64,000 nt of DNA from Sagittula sp048553715 (GCF_048553715.1 NZ_JBLZNC010000004.1:372001-436000); one strand, 5' to 3'. Positions 26,297-35,591 are shown, counted from the first letter of the stretch. Program-made: numbers and translations. Notes: generated by a model from the letters alone, not told the origin.

Positions 26297-27973
26297 TCAG
26301 GCGCTGCGCTGTTTGCTCTCCCAATCCGGCGCGATCCAGGGTTCCACATTCTCTGGTGCCAGCGGAGAACGGCCCAGAATGTGGTCCGCGGCCTTCTCGC
26401 CGGTCATGATGGAGGGGGCATTGAGATTGCCATTGGTGATGCGCGGAAAGATCGAGCTGTCCGCAAGCCGCAGCCCGTCAACGCCGATCACCCTGCATTC
26501 GGGATCCACGACGGCGGTCGGATCATCCGCCGCCCCCATGCGCGCAGTGCCGCAGGGGTGGTAGGCGCTTTCGACGTGCTGGCGAATGAAATCATCCAGC
26601 TCGTCATCGGTCTGACAGTCGGCACCGGGTTGGATTTCATGCTTGTAGAAGGGTTTGAACGCGTCCTGCGCAAAAATCTCGCGGGTCAGGCGGATGCAGC
26701 GCCGGAAGTCCTGCCAGTCTTGTTCGTGGCTCATGTAGTTGAACAGAATGCGCGGATCGTCCTTCGGGTCGGCGCTGCGCAGGGTCACAGCCCCGCGCGA
26801 GGGGGAGCGCATCGGTCCCACATGGGCCTGAAAACCGTGGCCTTCGGGGCTGGCTTGGCCGTCGTAGCGAATGGCAATCGGCAGGAAGTGATACTGGATG
26901 TCGGGGTAGTCCACACCCGCCTGCGAGCGGATGAAGGCCGCGCTTTCAAACTGGTTCGAGGCGCCGGGCCCGGTTTTGTTCAACAACCAGCGCGCGCCGA
27001 CATAGGCTTTGCCCAGCAGGTTCCAGTATTTGAACAGGCTGACGGGCTGGCTGGCGGCGGCCTGAATATAAAGCTCCAGATGATCCTGCAGGTTCTGTCC
27101 AACGCCCGCGCGATCCGCGACCACATCGATGCCGTGTTCCGCCAGATGTTTGGCGGGACCTACCCCTGACAGCATCAGCAGTTTGGGAGAGTTGAGCGAG
27201 GAGGCGGCAAGGATCACCTCGGCGCGGGCATGCACGGTCTCAACCTTGCCACCACGTTCGATTTCGACGCCGGTGGCGCGGCCGTCTTTGATCACCACCT
27301 TGCGGGCAAAAGCACGGATCAGGTCACAGTTCTCGTGCTTGAGCGCGGGTTTGAGATAGGCGTTGGCGGCGGACCAGCGCTGCCCCTGCCAGACGGTCAT
27401 GTCGAAGGGGCCAAAGCCCTCTTGCTGGTGGCCGTTGTAATCGCCCGTCACGGGATAGCCTGCCTGTGCACCGGCTTGGACAAAGGCCTGTGTCAGGGGG
27501 TTGTCGCGCTTGCCGCGGGTGACATGCAGCGGGCCGTTGGTGCCGCGCCATGCAGCATCCCCGCCATGCCCGCCATCGTGCCAGTTTTCGAGACGTTTGT
27601 AATAGGGCAGCACATCCGCATAGCCCCAGCCAGCAGCCCCCTGATCCCGCCAGTGATCAAAGTCACGGGCATGGCCGCGCACGTAGATCATGCCGTTGAT
27701 AGACGAAGACCCGCCGATCACCTTGCCACGCGGCGTGGCAAGTTGCCGCCCGCCGAGATGTGGTTCGGGTTCGGATTTATACCCCCAGTCATACATTTTC
27801 ATGTTCATGGGATAGGACAGCGCGCCGGGCATCTGGATGAACGGGCCTGCGTCACTGCCGCCATGCTCGATCACCAGTACGGATCTTCCAGCCTCTGTCA
27901 GGCGCAGCGCCATCGCGCAGCCTGCACTGCCTGCGCCGACGATAACGTAGTCTGCGGTGAATTCTAGGGTCAT
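26297..27973 (-). CDS. betA: Choline dehydrogenase
   Basis: A 558-residue FAD-dependent GMC oxidoreductase that oxidises choline to betaine aldehyde. The N-terminal dinucleotide-binding motif is DYVIVGAGSAGCAMALRL, the GMC signature GGSSSINGMIYVRGHARDFDHW is present (split across the substrate region), and the catalytic His lies in SAYHPCGTARMG with the C-terminal RITNGNLNAPSIM. Length matches BetA. The ATG at 27973 removes 23 leader codons. It follows betB, with a strong terminator-like stem between them. Confidence 0.94.
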   Translation of the reverse strand: MTLEFTADYVIVGAGSAGCAMALRLTEAGRSVLVIEHGGSDAGPFIQMPGALSYPMNMKMYDWGYKSEPEPHLGGRQLATPRGKVIGGSSSINGMIYVRGHARDFDHWRDQGAAGWGYADVLPYYKRLENWHDGGHGGDAAWRGTNGPLHVTRGKRDNPLTQAFVQAGAQAGYPVTGDYNGHQQEGFGPFDMTVWQGQRWSAANAYLKPALKHENCDLIRAFARKVVIKDGRATGVEIERGGKVETVHARAEVILAASSLNSPKLLMLSGVGPAKHLAEHGIDVVADRAGVGQNLQDHLELYIQAAASQPVSLFKYWNLLGKAYVGARWLLNKTGPGASNQFESAAFIRSQAGVDYPDIQYHFLPIAIRYDGQASPEGHGFQAHVGPMRSPSRGAVTLRSADPKDDPRILFNYMSHEQDWQDFRRCIRLTREIFAQDAFKPFYKHEIQPGADCQTDDELDDFIRQHVESAYHPCGTARMGAADDPTAVVDPECRVIGVDGLRLADSSIFPRITNGNLNAPSIMTGEKAADHILGRSPLAPENVEPWIAPDWESKQRSA

Positions 27974-28042
27974 GCCGCGTCCTTTCGGATGGTGCGCCTG
28001 CAGAGCCTGCGGGACGCCGTTGGCGTTAGGTATTTTGCCCAA

Positions 28043-28078
28043 GGAAAAACGGGGGCGCGGGTTTCAGACGCCCCCGTT
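28043..28078 (-). terminator. Terminator-like stem between betB and betA
   Basis: AACGGGGGCG (28048-28057) and CGCCCCCGTT (28069-28078) form a perfect 10-bp stem. On the minus strand it is followed directly by TTTTTCC. It begins nine bases after the betB stop and should at least partly end the betIB transcript before betA. Confidence 0.82.
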
Positions 28079-28087
28079 GCGGTTGGG

Positions 28088-29539
28088 TCAGAAGGGGGCT
28101 TCGACGTCGCCCATGCGCACGTAGACGGATTTCATCTGGCTGTAGTGTTCAATCGCCTGCTTCGAGTTCTCACGGCCGACACCGGAGGCTTTGACGCCGC
28201 CGAAGGGGGCCTCTACCGGGGCGTCGTTGTAGCTGTTGATAAAGCAGCTGCCCGCCTGAAGCTGGCCGATGACGCGGTGGGCGCGCTGGATGTCCTTGGT
28301 AAAGACGCCGGCAGACAGGCCGAATTCGGTGCCATTTGCGCGGGCGATCACCTCTGCTTCGTCGTCGAAGTCGAGCACGGCCATCACCGGGCCAAAAATC
28401 TCCTCGCGCGCGATGGTCATGTCATCTGTAACATCGGCAAAAACGGTTGGGGCGATGAAAAAGCCATCGCGGTCGAGCCGTTCGCCGCCGCAGATCAGGC
28501 GGGCGCCTTCGGATTTGCCCTTGGCGATGTAATCCAGGACGATGTCCATCTGGGTCTCGGACACCATCGGGCCGATGGACGTGGCATCCTCACGCGGGTC
28601 GCCGATGATGGCCTGTGCGCTGCGTTCCGCGAGGCGTTTGAGGAATTTGTCCTTGATTGCACTGTGGACGAAGACACGGGTGCCGTTGGAGCAGATCTGG
28701 CCGGAGGAATAGAAGTTGCCCAGGATGGCACCGCCCACGGCGTTTTCGATGTCGGCGTCCTCGAACACGATCATCGGGGATTTGCCGCCCAGTTCCATGG
28801 TGACGTGTTTCATCTCGGCGGCTGCAGCGGCGTAGACTTTTTTGCCGGTGGGGACGGATCCGGTGAGCGAGACCTTTTCCACGCGCGGGTCTGAGACCAG
28901 CTGTGCGCCGGTGGCCCCCATCCCTTGGACGACATTGAACACGCCTTTGGGCAGGCCGGCCTCGATCAGGATCTCCGCGATTTTAAGGGCGCACAGTGGC
29001 GTGGTTTCCGAGGGTTTGAACACCATCGCGTTGCCGCAGGCCAGCGCCGGAGCCGCTTTCCAGCAGGCGATCTGCGTGGGGTAGTTCCACGCCCCGATTC
29101 CCACGCACACGCCCAAGGGTTCGCGCACGGTATAGACCCAGTCCTCGCCCAGCGGGATGTGTTCGCCGGTCAGCGTGCCTGCCAGACCGCCGAAATACTC
29201 CAGCGCGTCTGCCCCGGATGTTGCATCAGCGACGCGGGTTTCCTGAATGGGCTTTCCGGTATCGAGTGTTTCGAGCTGGCTGAGCTCTTCGTTGCGGTCG
29301 CGGATGATCTGGGCTGCACGTGTCAGGACGCGCCCGCGGTCACGGGGGGACCACTTTGCCCATTCCTTCTGCGCCTCTGCTGCGGCCGCAAGCGCCTGTT
29401 CGACGATAGCGGGGGTGCCTGCGTGCACCGTGGCAAGCTGTTCGCCGGTGGCCGCAAAGATCACTGGTATGGCATCGCCTGCGGTGTCTTCGACATAGGT
29501 GCCATTGATGAAATGGGAGGCTTTGGGTTGTGCGATCAT
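28088..29539 (-). CDS. betB: Betaine aldehyde dehydrogenase
   Basis: A 483-residue NAD(P)-dependent aldehyde dehydrogenase making glycine betaine. The N-terminal half has WNYPTQIACWKAAPALACGNAMVFKP-type coenzyme binding, the general-base Glu is in MELGGKSPMIVF, and the catalytic Cys is in SSGQICSNGTRVFV, the wording characteristic of BetB. The start at 29539 (MIAQPKASHFINGTYVED) follows GGAGACAG; an upstream in-frame ATG would add 15 residues without family similarity. It lies 76 bases downstream of betI in the same direction. Confidence 0.94.
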   Translation of the reverse strand: MIAQPKASHFINGTYVEDTAGDAIPVIFAATGEQLATVHAGTPAIVEQALAAAAEAQKEWAKWSPRDRGRVLTRAAQIIRDRNEELSQLETLDTGKPIQETRVADATSGADALEYFGGLAGTLTGEHIPLGEDWVYTVREPLGVCVGIGAWNYPTQIACWKAAPALACGNAMVFKPSETTPLCALKIAEILIEAGLPKGVFNVVQGMGATGAQLVSDPRVEKVSLTGSVPTGKKVYAAAAAEMKHVTMELGGKSPMIVFEDADIENAVGGAILGNFYSSGQICSNGTRVFVHSAIKDKFLKRLAERSAQAIIGDPREDATSIGPMVSETQMDIVLDYIAKGKSEGARLICGGERLDRDGFFIAPTVFADVTDDMTIAREEIFGPVMAVLDFDDEAEVIARANGTEFGLSAGVFTKDIQRAHRVIGQLQAGSCFINSYNDAPVEAPFGGVKASGVGRENSKQAIEHYSQMKSVYVRMGDVEAPF

Positions 29540-29615
29540 GTCTGTCTCCACGCCCGTGGCGTTGGTTATATGCGTCAGGGGCAATCGGTTGGCATGCCCC
29601 AGTTGGTGGATCGGT

Positions 29616-30197
29616 TCAGGAATTACCGGATCCTGCGCTGATTTCTTGGGTCAGCGCGGCAAGGACGTGGGCCTGTGCGTCTGCGCCGTCCATGGCATGC
29701 GGCGTGATGGCGCTGCGCAGGTATAGCCCGTCGATCAGGCCGGCGAGCCTTTCGGCCGCAGCGGGGGCGTGGTCGCCGACCAGTGGCCGCAAATCATGCA
29801 CTAGATTGGCGTGTAAGCGGCGGTGATAGATCGACAGCAGGCGGCGCGCCTCGTTGGAGGAGCGGGCGAGCACGTAAAAGTTCAGCCATGCGGAAATCAC
29901 GTCCGACTGAAAATTCGTGGTCGAGAAACTGGCGCGGATGATCGCTTCGATCCGGTCGCGATTGGTGTTGGCGCGGGTCAGGGCGTCGCGGACTTCGGCG
30001 GCGTAAACCGTCATGATATGGCGCATCGCGGCGAGGAACAGGCGATCCTTGTCCCCGAAGTAATGAAAGGCGAGGCCGGAGGATACACCGGCGCGCTTGG
30101 CGATGCGGCTGACAGTCACGTTCAATGACCCTGCCGCGCCAATCTCTTGCACGGTGGCCTCGACCAGTTGTTTTTTGCGCGCAGCTTCTGTGGCCAT
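29616..30197 (-). CDS. betI: TetR-family choline-responsive repressor BetI
   Basis: A 193-residue regulator. The N-terminal helix-turn-helix reads VTVSRIAKRAGVSSGLAFHYFGDKDRLF, and the C-terminal ligand domain has the BetI-type ending LAGLIDGLYLRSAITPHAMDGADAQ. BetI represses the bet genes until choline is present. It is the first gene of the betI-betB unit. AGGAG precedes the ATG, and a BetI-like operator lies 33 bases upstream of the start, consistent with autorepression. Confidence 0.93.
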   Translation of the reverse strand: MATEAARKKQLVEATVQEIGAAGSLNVTVSRIAKRAGVSSGLAFHYFGDKDRLFLAAMRHIMTVYAAEVRDALTRANTNRDRIEAIIRASFSTTNFQSDVISAWLNFYVLARSSNEARRLLSIYHRRLHANLVHDLRPLVGDHAPAAAERLAGLIDGLYLRSAITPHAMDGADAQAHVLAALTQEISAGSGNS

Positions 30198-30229
30198 TTG
30201 GTTCTCCTATGCGGGCGACAGTAGCAATC

Positions 30230-30247
30230 ATTGACTGACGGATCAAT
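30230..30247 (-). promoter_or_regulatory. BetI operator upstream of betI
   Basis: ATTGA-N8-TCAAT with the same centre CTGACGGA as the site before choX. The identity extends through CAG at 30250. It is placed for autoregulation of betIBA. Confidence 0.82.
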
Positions 30248-30250
30248 CAG

Positions 30251-30675
30251 AAGTCTTCGGCCATGCGAATGACTGCGCAACGGATTATGAAATGATTATG
30301 AAGCATGCATGTGTCACCCATTGGACATTTTGCGCGAAAGATTTGTTTGGGGGTCGCGGTAAAGGTGCAAGTATACAGAGGCCGTTAGTAGGGTGCGCAA
30401 GGCCCATGAGCTTTGCGGTTGTATTGTAATAAATGCATTTTTACGGACTTGCCTTGGCCGGAATCCGCGTTTCCCGTCATGGCAAGTCCTTCAAACCCAC
30501 TCCAGCTCCAGTATCGCGCCTACGATCCTTAGCTGCTGCGCTATCGGCTTTTGCATTGCTTCCACATCGGCCAGCCCCTTTGGGTCGTACGTCTCAGAGG
30601 CAGATTGGTCACAGACCTATGATAAAAGGGTGAAGTGGCCTGCTTGGCGTTGGGCGGATTGGCCGGTCTCATGCT
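30251..30675. other. Non-coding interval with no recognisable gene
   Basis: About 425 bases of lower GC content than the surroundings lie between the betI operator and the Crp/Fnr regulator palindrome. I see no ORF with protein-like composition. One 9-bp inverted repeat is present, GGACTTGCC at 30445-30453 with GGCAAGTCC at 30481-30489, separated by 27 bases. It may be decayed sequence or contain a small RNA; nothing further can be supported. Confidence 0.5.
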
Positions 30676-30696
30676 GTAAAATGGGTAATATTTTAC
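30676..30696 (+). promoter_or_regulatory. Palindromic operator upstream of the Crp/Fnr regulator
   Basis: GTAAAAT-N7-ATTTTAC is a perfect 7-bp inverted repeat ending 23 bases before the regulator start codon. It is AT-rich and well placed for autoregulation. It does not match the Fnr box TTGAT-N4-ATCAA. Confidence 0.5.
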
Positions 30697-30719
30697 GTAA
30701 TTGAGATTATAAATTGACT

Positions 30720-31394
30720 ATGCAGAATTCGGTCGCCTACCCGCACGTTTTAAAATGCCGCCTGTTGGCGGACCTGCCGCCAAATGACAAAACAGAATTT
30801 GTGGATCGCTGCAGTGCGATCGTCTACCCCGAGCCAGAGGTCTTTCTAACGCAGGGGGAGACGTCCCCGGGCGTGTTCATCGTCGCCCACGGTCGGATCG
30901 ACGCTGTGTTGGTCGGGGAGGGCGGTGCGCAGACTGTGCTGGCCCATCTTGGCCCCGGGGATACGGTGGGCGAGGTGGAGGCCATCGCGGATGAACCCTG
31001 CGTGGCGTCGTGCCGGGCGCAGGCGCTGACGACTTTGTTGTTTTGCCCAACCGAGATGTTGCAGGCGTATCTCCGCCAACCTGTCATGATGCGCAATGTG
31101 GCGGCTGTTTTCCGCAGCCGACTGGAAAAGGACAACGCGCTGAAGGCGGTCGACCAGCATGGCAATCTAACGCAGCGCTTGTATCTGCGGCTGCGCACGC
31201 TGAGCGATGCGCGCAACCGTGTGCGTGCCAGTCAGGCCACGCTGGCAGAGATCCTTGGCTGTTCGCGGCAATCGGTGAACAAGGCCATGGGGCGCTTGCG
31301 GGCGGAGGGGATCATAGATGCATCCAAAGGCGAGGTCCGCCTGCTGCGGTATGAGCTGACGTTGGACGATCTTGGCAGTCTGTTAACGGAATGA
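30720..31394 (+). CDS. Crp/Fnr-family transcriptional regulator
   Basis: A 224-residue regulator. Residues about 15-130 form a cyclic-nucleotide-binding-like beta-roll (FLTQGETSPGVFIVAHGRIDAVLV, LGPGDTVGEVEAI), and the C-terminal helix-turn-helix reads RASQATLAEILGCSRQSVNKAMGRLRAEGII. There is no N-terminal Cys cluster, so it is not an oxygen-sensing Fnr. The cAMP-binding Arg-Ser pair of Crp is not evident either. The effector is unknown. The ATG at 30720 is preferred over the TTG at 30714; the ribosome-binding site is weak. A palindrome lies just upstream. Confidence 0.85.
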   Translation: MQNSVAYPHVLKCRLLADLPPNDKTEFVDRCSAIVYPEPEVFLTQGETSPGVFIVAHGRIDAVLVGEGGAQTVLAHLGPGDTVGEVEAIADEPCVASCRAQALTTLLFCPTEMLQAYLRQPVMMRNVAAVFRSRLEKDNALKAVDQHGNLTQRLYLRLRTLSDARNRVRASQATLAEILGCSRQSVNKAMGRLRAEGIIDASKGEVRLLRYELTLDDLGSLLTE

Positions 31395-31407
31395 AACGAC
31401 TGGGTAC

Positions 31408-31438
31408 GAAAAGGGCCGCGCAAGGCGGCCCTTTGTCC
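31408..31438. terminator. Bidirectional terminator
   Basis: AAAGGGCCGC (31410-31419) and GCGGCCCTTT (31425-31434) form a perfect 10-bp stem with a GCAAG loop, between the convergent Crp/Fnr and RND genes. Confidence 0.88.
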
Positions 31439-31448
31439 TGTCATTGGA

Positions 31449-34400
31449 TCACGCGGGCGCGGTGCCTGCGTTCTTAGCGGCCTTGCGCGCGCGGTCATCC
31501 TCTTTACGCGCCTTGGGGAAGAAGCTGTAGTAGAACACCGGTGCCGCCACCAGCGTCAGGATCGAGGCAAAGCCAAGCCCGCCCATGATCGTCACCGCCA
31601 TCGACGCAAAGAACGCATCGGATAGCAGGGGGATCATGCCAAGGATTGTCGTCGCCGCAGCCAGCACAACCGGACGCAAACGCGAGGTCGACGCGTCCAG
31701 AACCGCCTTGCGGAAGGGCACGCCATCGGCGCGGACCAAATCGATCTCTTCGACCAGAACGATACCGTTCTTGATCAACATCCCCGACAGCGACAGCAGA
31801 CCCAGCAGCGCGGTGAACGAGAAGGGCAGACCCGTGCCCAGCAGCCCAAGCGCCACGCCGTTCACGCTCATCGGGACCAGCAGCCAGATGATGACGGGCT
31901 GGCGGATCGTGCCGAACAGCAGCACCGAAATCAGCACCATGATGATCAGCGACAGCGGCAACTGCCCGCCAAGGCTGGCCTGCGCTTCGGTCGAGGATTC
32001 ATACTCCCCGCCCCATTCCAGCGTGTAGCCTTCGGGCAATTCCATCGCTTCGATGGGCGCGCGGATATCGGTGAATACGGCAGCGGCGTTGACGCCTGCC
32101 GGCACACCCGCCTGAACGCTGATCGTGGGCACACGGTCACGGCGCACGACAAAGGTGTTCTGTGCCTCCCAGTCGAAGCCGTCGATGATCTGCGCCACCG
32201 GAATATAGGCCTGCGCCGCGTCAGAGTAGACCGGCAGGTCCGCCAGATGTGCGCCGCCGTCGGCACTGGCGCTGTCAGAGCGCATGATGATCGGGATCAG
32301 TCGGTCCGCCTCGCGGTAGTAGCCGACCTGCGTACCATCGGTGCCGAATTGCAGCGCGCCCGCCAGATCGTCACGCGACACGCCTGCGGCCTTGGCCCGT
32401 TCATCGGCAAAGCGCGGCTCGATGATCAGTTCGCGTTCCCGCCAATTGGTGCGCAGATCCATCAGCTGGTCAGAGGCCTCGATCAGCCGTGATTGCGCCT
32501 CGACCGCCAATTCCCGCAGAACCACCGCATCGGGGCCAGAGAAGCGCGCCTCGATCGGGGCGCCGCCGCCGGGGCCAAAGGCCAGACGTTCGGTGCGGAA
32601 TTCGCCGGCGGTCAGCGTGGAGCGGCCAAACGCCTCCAGATCGGCGCGCAGTTCCGGGATCTGTTCCAGCGATTCCGTGCGGATGATCAGGTGGCCATAG
32701 GTCGGCAGCGCCTCTTCCGGGGCGTAGGTCAGCATAAAGCGCGTCGCCCCCCCGCCGATGAAGGTCGCCACAGACACCACGTCATCGCGTTCGGCCAGCC
32801 AGTCCTCCAGCACAGCCATGTCATCGGATGTGGTGTGGATGCTCGCCCCCTGCGGCAATTTGTAATGCACGTAGAACAGGGGCGTGTTGCTGTCGGGGAA
32901 GAACTGCTGCTTCACCTGACCAAAGCCGATGTAGCACAGCACAGTGATGCCGATCAGCGCGAGGATCACCAGATGGCGCAGGGTCAGAGCCGCGTTCAGC
33001 ACGGCGCGGTACGCGCGGAACAACGGGCCGCCGTAGTGGTCGCTGTCCTCGCCGGAACCGACCTTGAAGAAGTAATGCGCCAGAAGCGGGGTCGCGGTGA
33101 TGGCCAAAATCCAGGACAGCAACAGCGAGATCCCGATCACGGCAAACAGCGAGAACAGGAATTCACCGGTCGCATCCGGCGAAAGACCAATCCCGGCAAA
33201 GGCCATGATGCCGATGACCGTCGCACCAAGAAGCGGCACTTGCGTTTTCTTGGCCACGTCCTCTGCGGCGTCGCGGGCGGTTTTGCCCTGCGCCATATCG
33301 CCCTGCATGCCCTCGGCCACAACGATGGCGTTGTCGACCAGCATGCCCATGGCGATGATCAGCGCGCCCAGCGAGATACGCTCCATCTCGATGCCGAAAA
33401 TCGCCATCAGGAAGATGGTGCCGACGACGGTCAGCAGCAGGGTGGCGCCCACGACCACGGCCGCGCGCCAGCCCATGAACAGCGCCAGCACGATCACCAC
33501 GATGGCAACCGACATGGCAAGGTTCAGCAGGAACGCGTTCGAGGCTTCGTCCACCACCACGTGCTGCTGGTAGATCGGATGCAATTCGACACCGGCAGGG
33601 ACGTCGCGCATGATCTCGGCCAGACGGTCATCGACGCGTTTACCAACGTCCACGATGTTCAGGCTGGCCTTGCCGGACACGCCCAATGTGAAGGCCTCTT
33701 GCCCCTGAAAGCGGATCAGTTCGGTCGGCTCGTCAACGCGGGACCGCTCTACCGTGGCAAGGTCGAGCAGGTCGATGACATCCCCGCCCACGCCGATGGT
33801 CAGGTTTGCAATTTCGTCAACGGTGTCAGAGCCTTCGGGCGCCTGAATGCGGACATCCTGTCCGTTCTGGCTGACCGAGCCGGCATCTGTGCGGGAATCC
33901 GTGTTCGACAGGGCCGCGGCGATGGCGTCAGGCCCGATGCCGAGGTTCGTGATGATGGATGTGCGGGCGTCGACATAGATCGCCTCGGACGGCAGGCCCG
34001 CCAGCGCAACATCGGCCACGCCGTCGACCGCCAGCAATTCGCGCCGCAGATACTCAGATATCTCATGCGTTTCCGCATCCGAGAATCCCGGGGTGGTGAC
34101 CGCATAGAACACGCCGTACACATCGCCAAAGGTATCGTTGACGATGGGGGTGCCGGCCTCGGGGGGCAGGCTGCGGGTGGCGTCTTCGACACGGTTGCGT
34201 AGCTTGGTCCAGATGGCGGGCAATTCGGTGCCATCATAGGTGGATTCAATGTTCACCGAGATGCGGCTGATGCCGGGTTTGTTGGACGAGGTGATGAAGT
34301 CGATCTCGCCCATCTTCTGGATCTCGGATTCCAGCGGTTCCGACACCTCGCGCGCCACCTGTTCGGCGCTCGCGCCGGGGTATTGCGTGATGATGATGGC

Positions 34401-34532
34401 GTTTTTGATAGTAAAGGCGGGGTCTTCAAGGCGGCCGATCGTTGCGAACCCCCAGATGCCGCCAAGCAGGCAACCCAGCATCAGGATCCATGTGATCAGC
34501 GCCTTATCGATAGAGGCGCGTGCGATAGACAT
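31449..34532 (-). CDS. RND-family efflux transporter, inner-membrane pump
   Basis: A 1027-residue proton-driven pump of the AcrB/HAE1 superfamily. It has the N-terminal helix followed by the large periplasmic porter domain (LEDPAFTIKNAIIITQYPGASAEQV), the helix 4 segment GMLVDNAIVVAEGM with the proton-relay Asp, the second periplasmic half and a C-terminal helix bundle (LLSLSGMLIKNGIVLVEEIDLVRADG). Sequence style is closer to the MexK/TriC/VexF-like group than to AcrB. The ATG at 34532 lies seven bases after the end of the adaptor gene. No outer-membrane channel gene is adjacent. Exported substrates are unknown. Confidence 0.92.
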   Translation of the reverse strand: MSIARASIDKALITWILMLGCLLGGIWGFATIGRLEDPAFTIKNAIIITQYPGASAEQVAREVSEPLESEIQKMGEIDFITSSNKPGISRISVNIESTYDGTELPAIWTKLRNRVEDATRSLPPEAGTPIVNDTFGDVYGVFYAVTTPGFSDAETHEISEYLRRELLAVDGVADVALAGLPSEAIYVDARTSIITNLGIGPDAIAAALSNTDSRTDAGSVSQNGQDVRIQAPEGSDTVDEIANLTIGVGGDVIDLLDLATVERSRVDEPTELIRFQGQEAFTLGVSGKASLNIVDVGKRVDDRLAEIMRDVPAGVELHPIYQQHVVVDEASNAFLLNLAMSVAIVVIVLALFMGWRAAVVVGATLLLTVVGTIFLMAIFGIEMERISLGALIIAMGMLVDNAIVVAEGMQGDMAQGKTARDAAEDVAKKTQVPLLGATVIGIMAFAGIGLSPDATGEFLFSLFAVIGISLLLSWILAITATPLLAHYFFKVGSGEDSDHYGGPLFRAYRAVLNAALTLRHLVILALIGITVLCYIGFGQVKQQFFPDSNTPLFYVHYKLPQGASIHTTSDDMAVLEDWLAERDDVVSVATFIGGGATRFMLTYAPEEALPTYGHLIIRTESLEQIPELRADLEAFGRSTLTAGEFRTERLAFGPGGGAPIEARFSGPDAVVLRELAVEAQSRLIEASDQLMDLRTNWRERELIIEPRFADERAKAAGVSRDDLAGALQFGTDGTQVGYYREADRLIPIIMRSDSASADGGAHLADLPVYSDAAQAYIPVAQIIDGFDWEAQNTFVVRRDRVPTISVQAGVPAGVNAAAVFTDIRAPIEAMELPEGYTLEWGGEYESSTEAQASLGGQLPLSLIIMVLISVLLFGTIRQPVIIWLLVPMSVNGVALGLLGTGLPFSFTALLGLLSLSGMLIKNGIVLVEEIDLVRADGVPFRKAVLDASTSRLRPVVLAAATTILGMIPLLSDAFFASMAVTIMGGLGFASILTLVAAPVFYYSFFPKARKEDDRARKAAKNAGTAPA

Positions 34533-34538
34533 CGTCAA

Positions 34539-35591
34539 TTACTCCCCGATACGGGTGAAGGGGCGCACGGACTGGCCGTCACGCAATTGCGATGCACCCG
34601 TGCTGACGATTTGCGCCCCGTCGGAGGGGCCGTCGGTCATGTAAAGCCGCCCGTCCTCGTGCAGTTCGATCTCGACCGGGGTCTGGGTGACGGTGTCGTT
34701 CTCGAACACCATGACGAAGGGATTGCCCTCGGGGTCATAGGTCAGCGCGGTTTCCGGCAGGATCACCCCGTCGGGGGCCTTGCCCTCGGCGCTGGCGTAG
34801 ACGGTCACGGATGCGCCGGGAAAGACAAACGCACCGGGATTGTCGATAAAGGCGAGGGTGATCGTGTAGGTCTGGCCCACGCTGGATGTCTCCGTCTCGA
34901 ACTCGCGCATGGAGAGCGGATAGCGCGTGGGCTCGCCCGGCAGGACGGCCTCGAACTTGACGGTTTCTCCGGCACCGGCCTGCCGGAACAGAACCTCGGG
35001 CACTTCGATATCAACCCGCATCTCAGAGATGTCGTGCAAGCGGACAACCGGCGTGCCGGCGGACACCGTCTGGAAGTTTGCCACCAGACGGCGGGCCACC
35101 AGCGCATCAAACGGGGCGCGCAGCGAGGCGTGTCCCAAATCGTCCTGAGCATTCTCCAGCGCGATTTCCGCCAGACGCAGCTGCGTTTCCGCATCGCGCA
35201 CCGACACGGCAGAGGCGGCTTGCCCGCGCAGGCTTTGCAGGCGCTCGGCGTCGCGCTTGGCCTTGTCGTAATTGGCCTGCGCCTGTTCCACCGCGCGTTC
35301 GTAATTGGCAATGTCGAGGCGGGCGATCAATGCGCCTTCTTGCTTGGTCGTGCCCTCATCCGCATTCAACGTTTCCAGCTGGCCCCCCACCTGAAACGCC
35401 AGATCTACCGTCTGGCGTGCGGCGACCTGGCCAAAGAACTGACGCTGCAAGGTCACCGGCTGGGTGCTGATTTCCATCAATTTGACGGGTTTTGGCACTT
35501 CGCGCGCTGCGGTCTCTTCCTGAGCGTGGGCGGCAGAAAATACGGAAAGGGATGCGGCCAGCAGGCCAGAGAGTAGGGGCAAATTGCGCAC
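34539..35591 (-). CDS. RND efflux periplasmic adaptor (membrane fusion protein)
   Basis: A 350-residue exported adaptor. A signal peptide (LPLLSGLLAASLSVFSAAHAQ) precedes a lipoyl-like domain (RQFFGQVAARQTVDLAFQVGGQLETL), an alpha-hairpin coiled coil (ERAVEQAQANYDKAKRDAERLQSL with ETQLRLAEIALENAQDDLG) and the beta-barrel/membrane-proximal domains. It links the RND pump to an outer-membrane channel. I prefer the GTG at 35591, which has GGAG upstream and gives a clean signal peptide, over the ATG at 35633. Two short inverted repeats lie upstream at 35656-35671 and 35681-35699. Confidence 0.88.
   Translation of the reverse strand: MRNLPLLSGLLAASLSVFSAAHAQEETAAREVPKPVKLMEISTQPVTLQRQFFGQVAARQTVDLAFQVGGQLETLNADEGTTKQEGALIARLDIANYERAVEQAQANYDKAKRDAERLQSLRGQAASAVSVRDAETQLRLAEIALENAQDDLGHASLRAPFDALVARRLVANFQTVSAGTPVVRLHDISEMRVDIEVPEVLFRQAGAGETVKFEAVLPGEPTRYPLSMREFETETSSVGQTYTITLAFIDNPGAFVFPGASVTVYASAEGKAPDGVILPETALTYDPEGNPFVMVFENDTVTQTPVEIELHEDGRLYMTDGPSDGAQIVSTGASQLRDGQSVRPFTRIGE

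Noticed and set aside
30393..30704. 103-codon open frame in the bet-Crp/Fnr gap
   Set aside because: Cys/Ser/Trp-rich composition, no ribosome-binding site, ends inside the palindrome; no family recognised.
32493..34202. 569-codon plus-strand open frame opposite the RND pump
   Set aside because: A shadow of the high-GC RND coding sequence, with Gln/His/Arg-rich composition and no recognisable domain.
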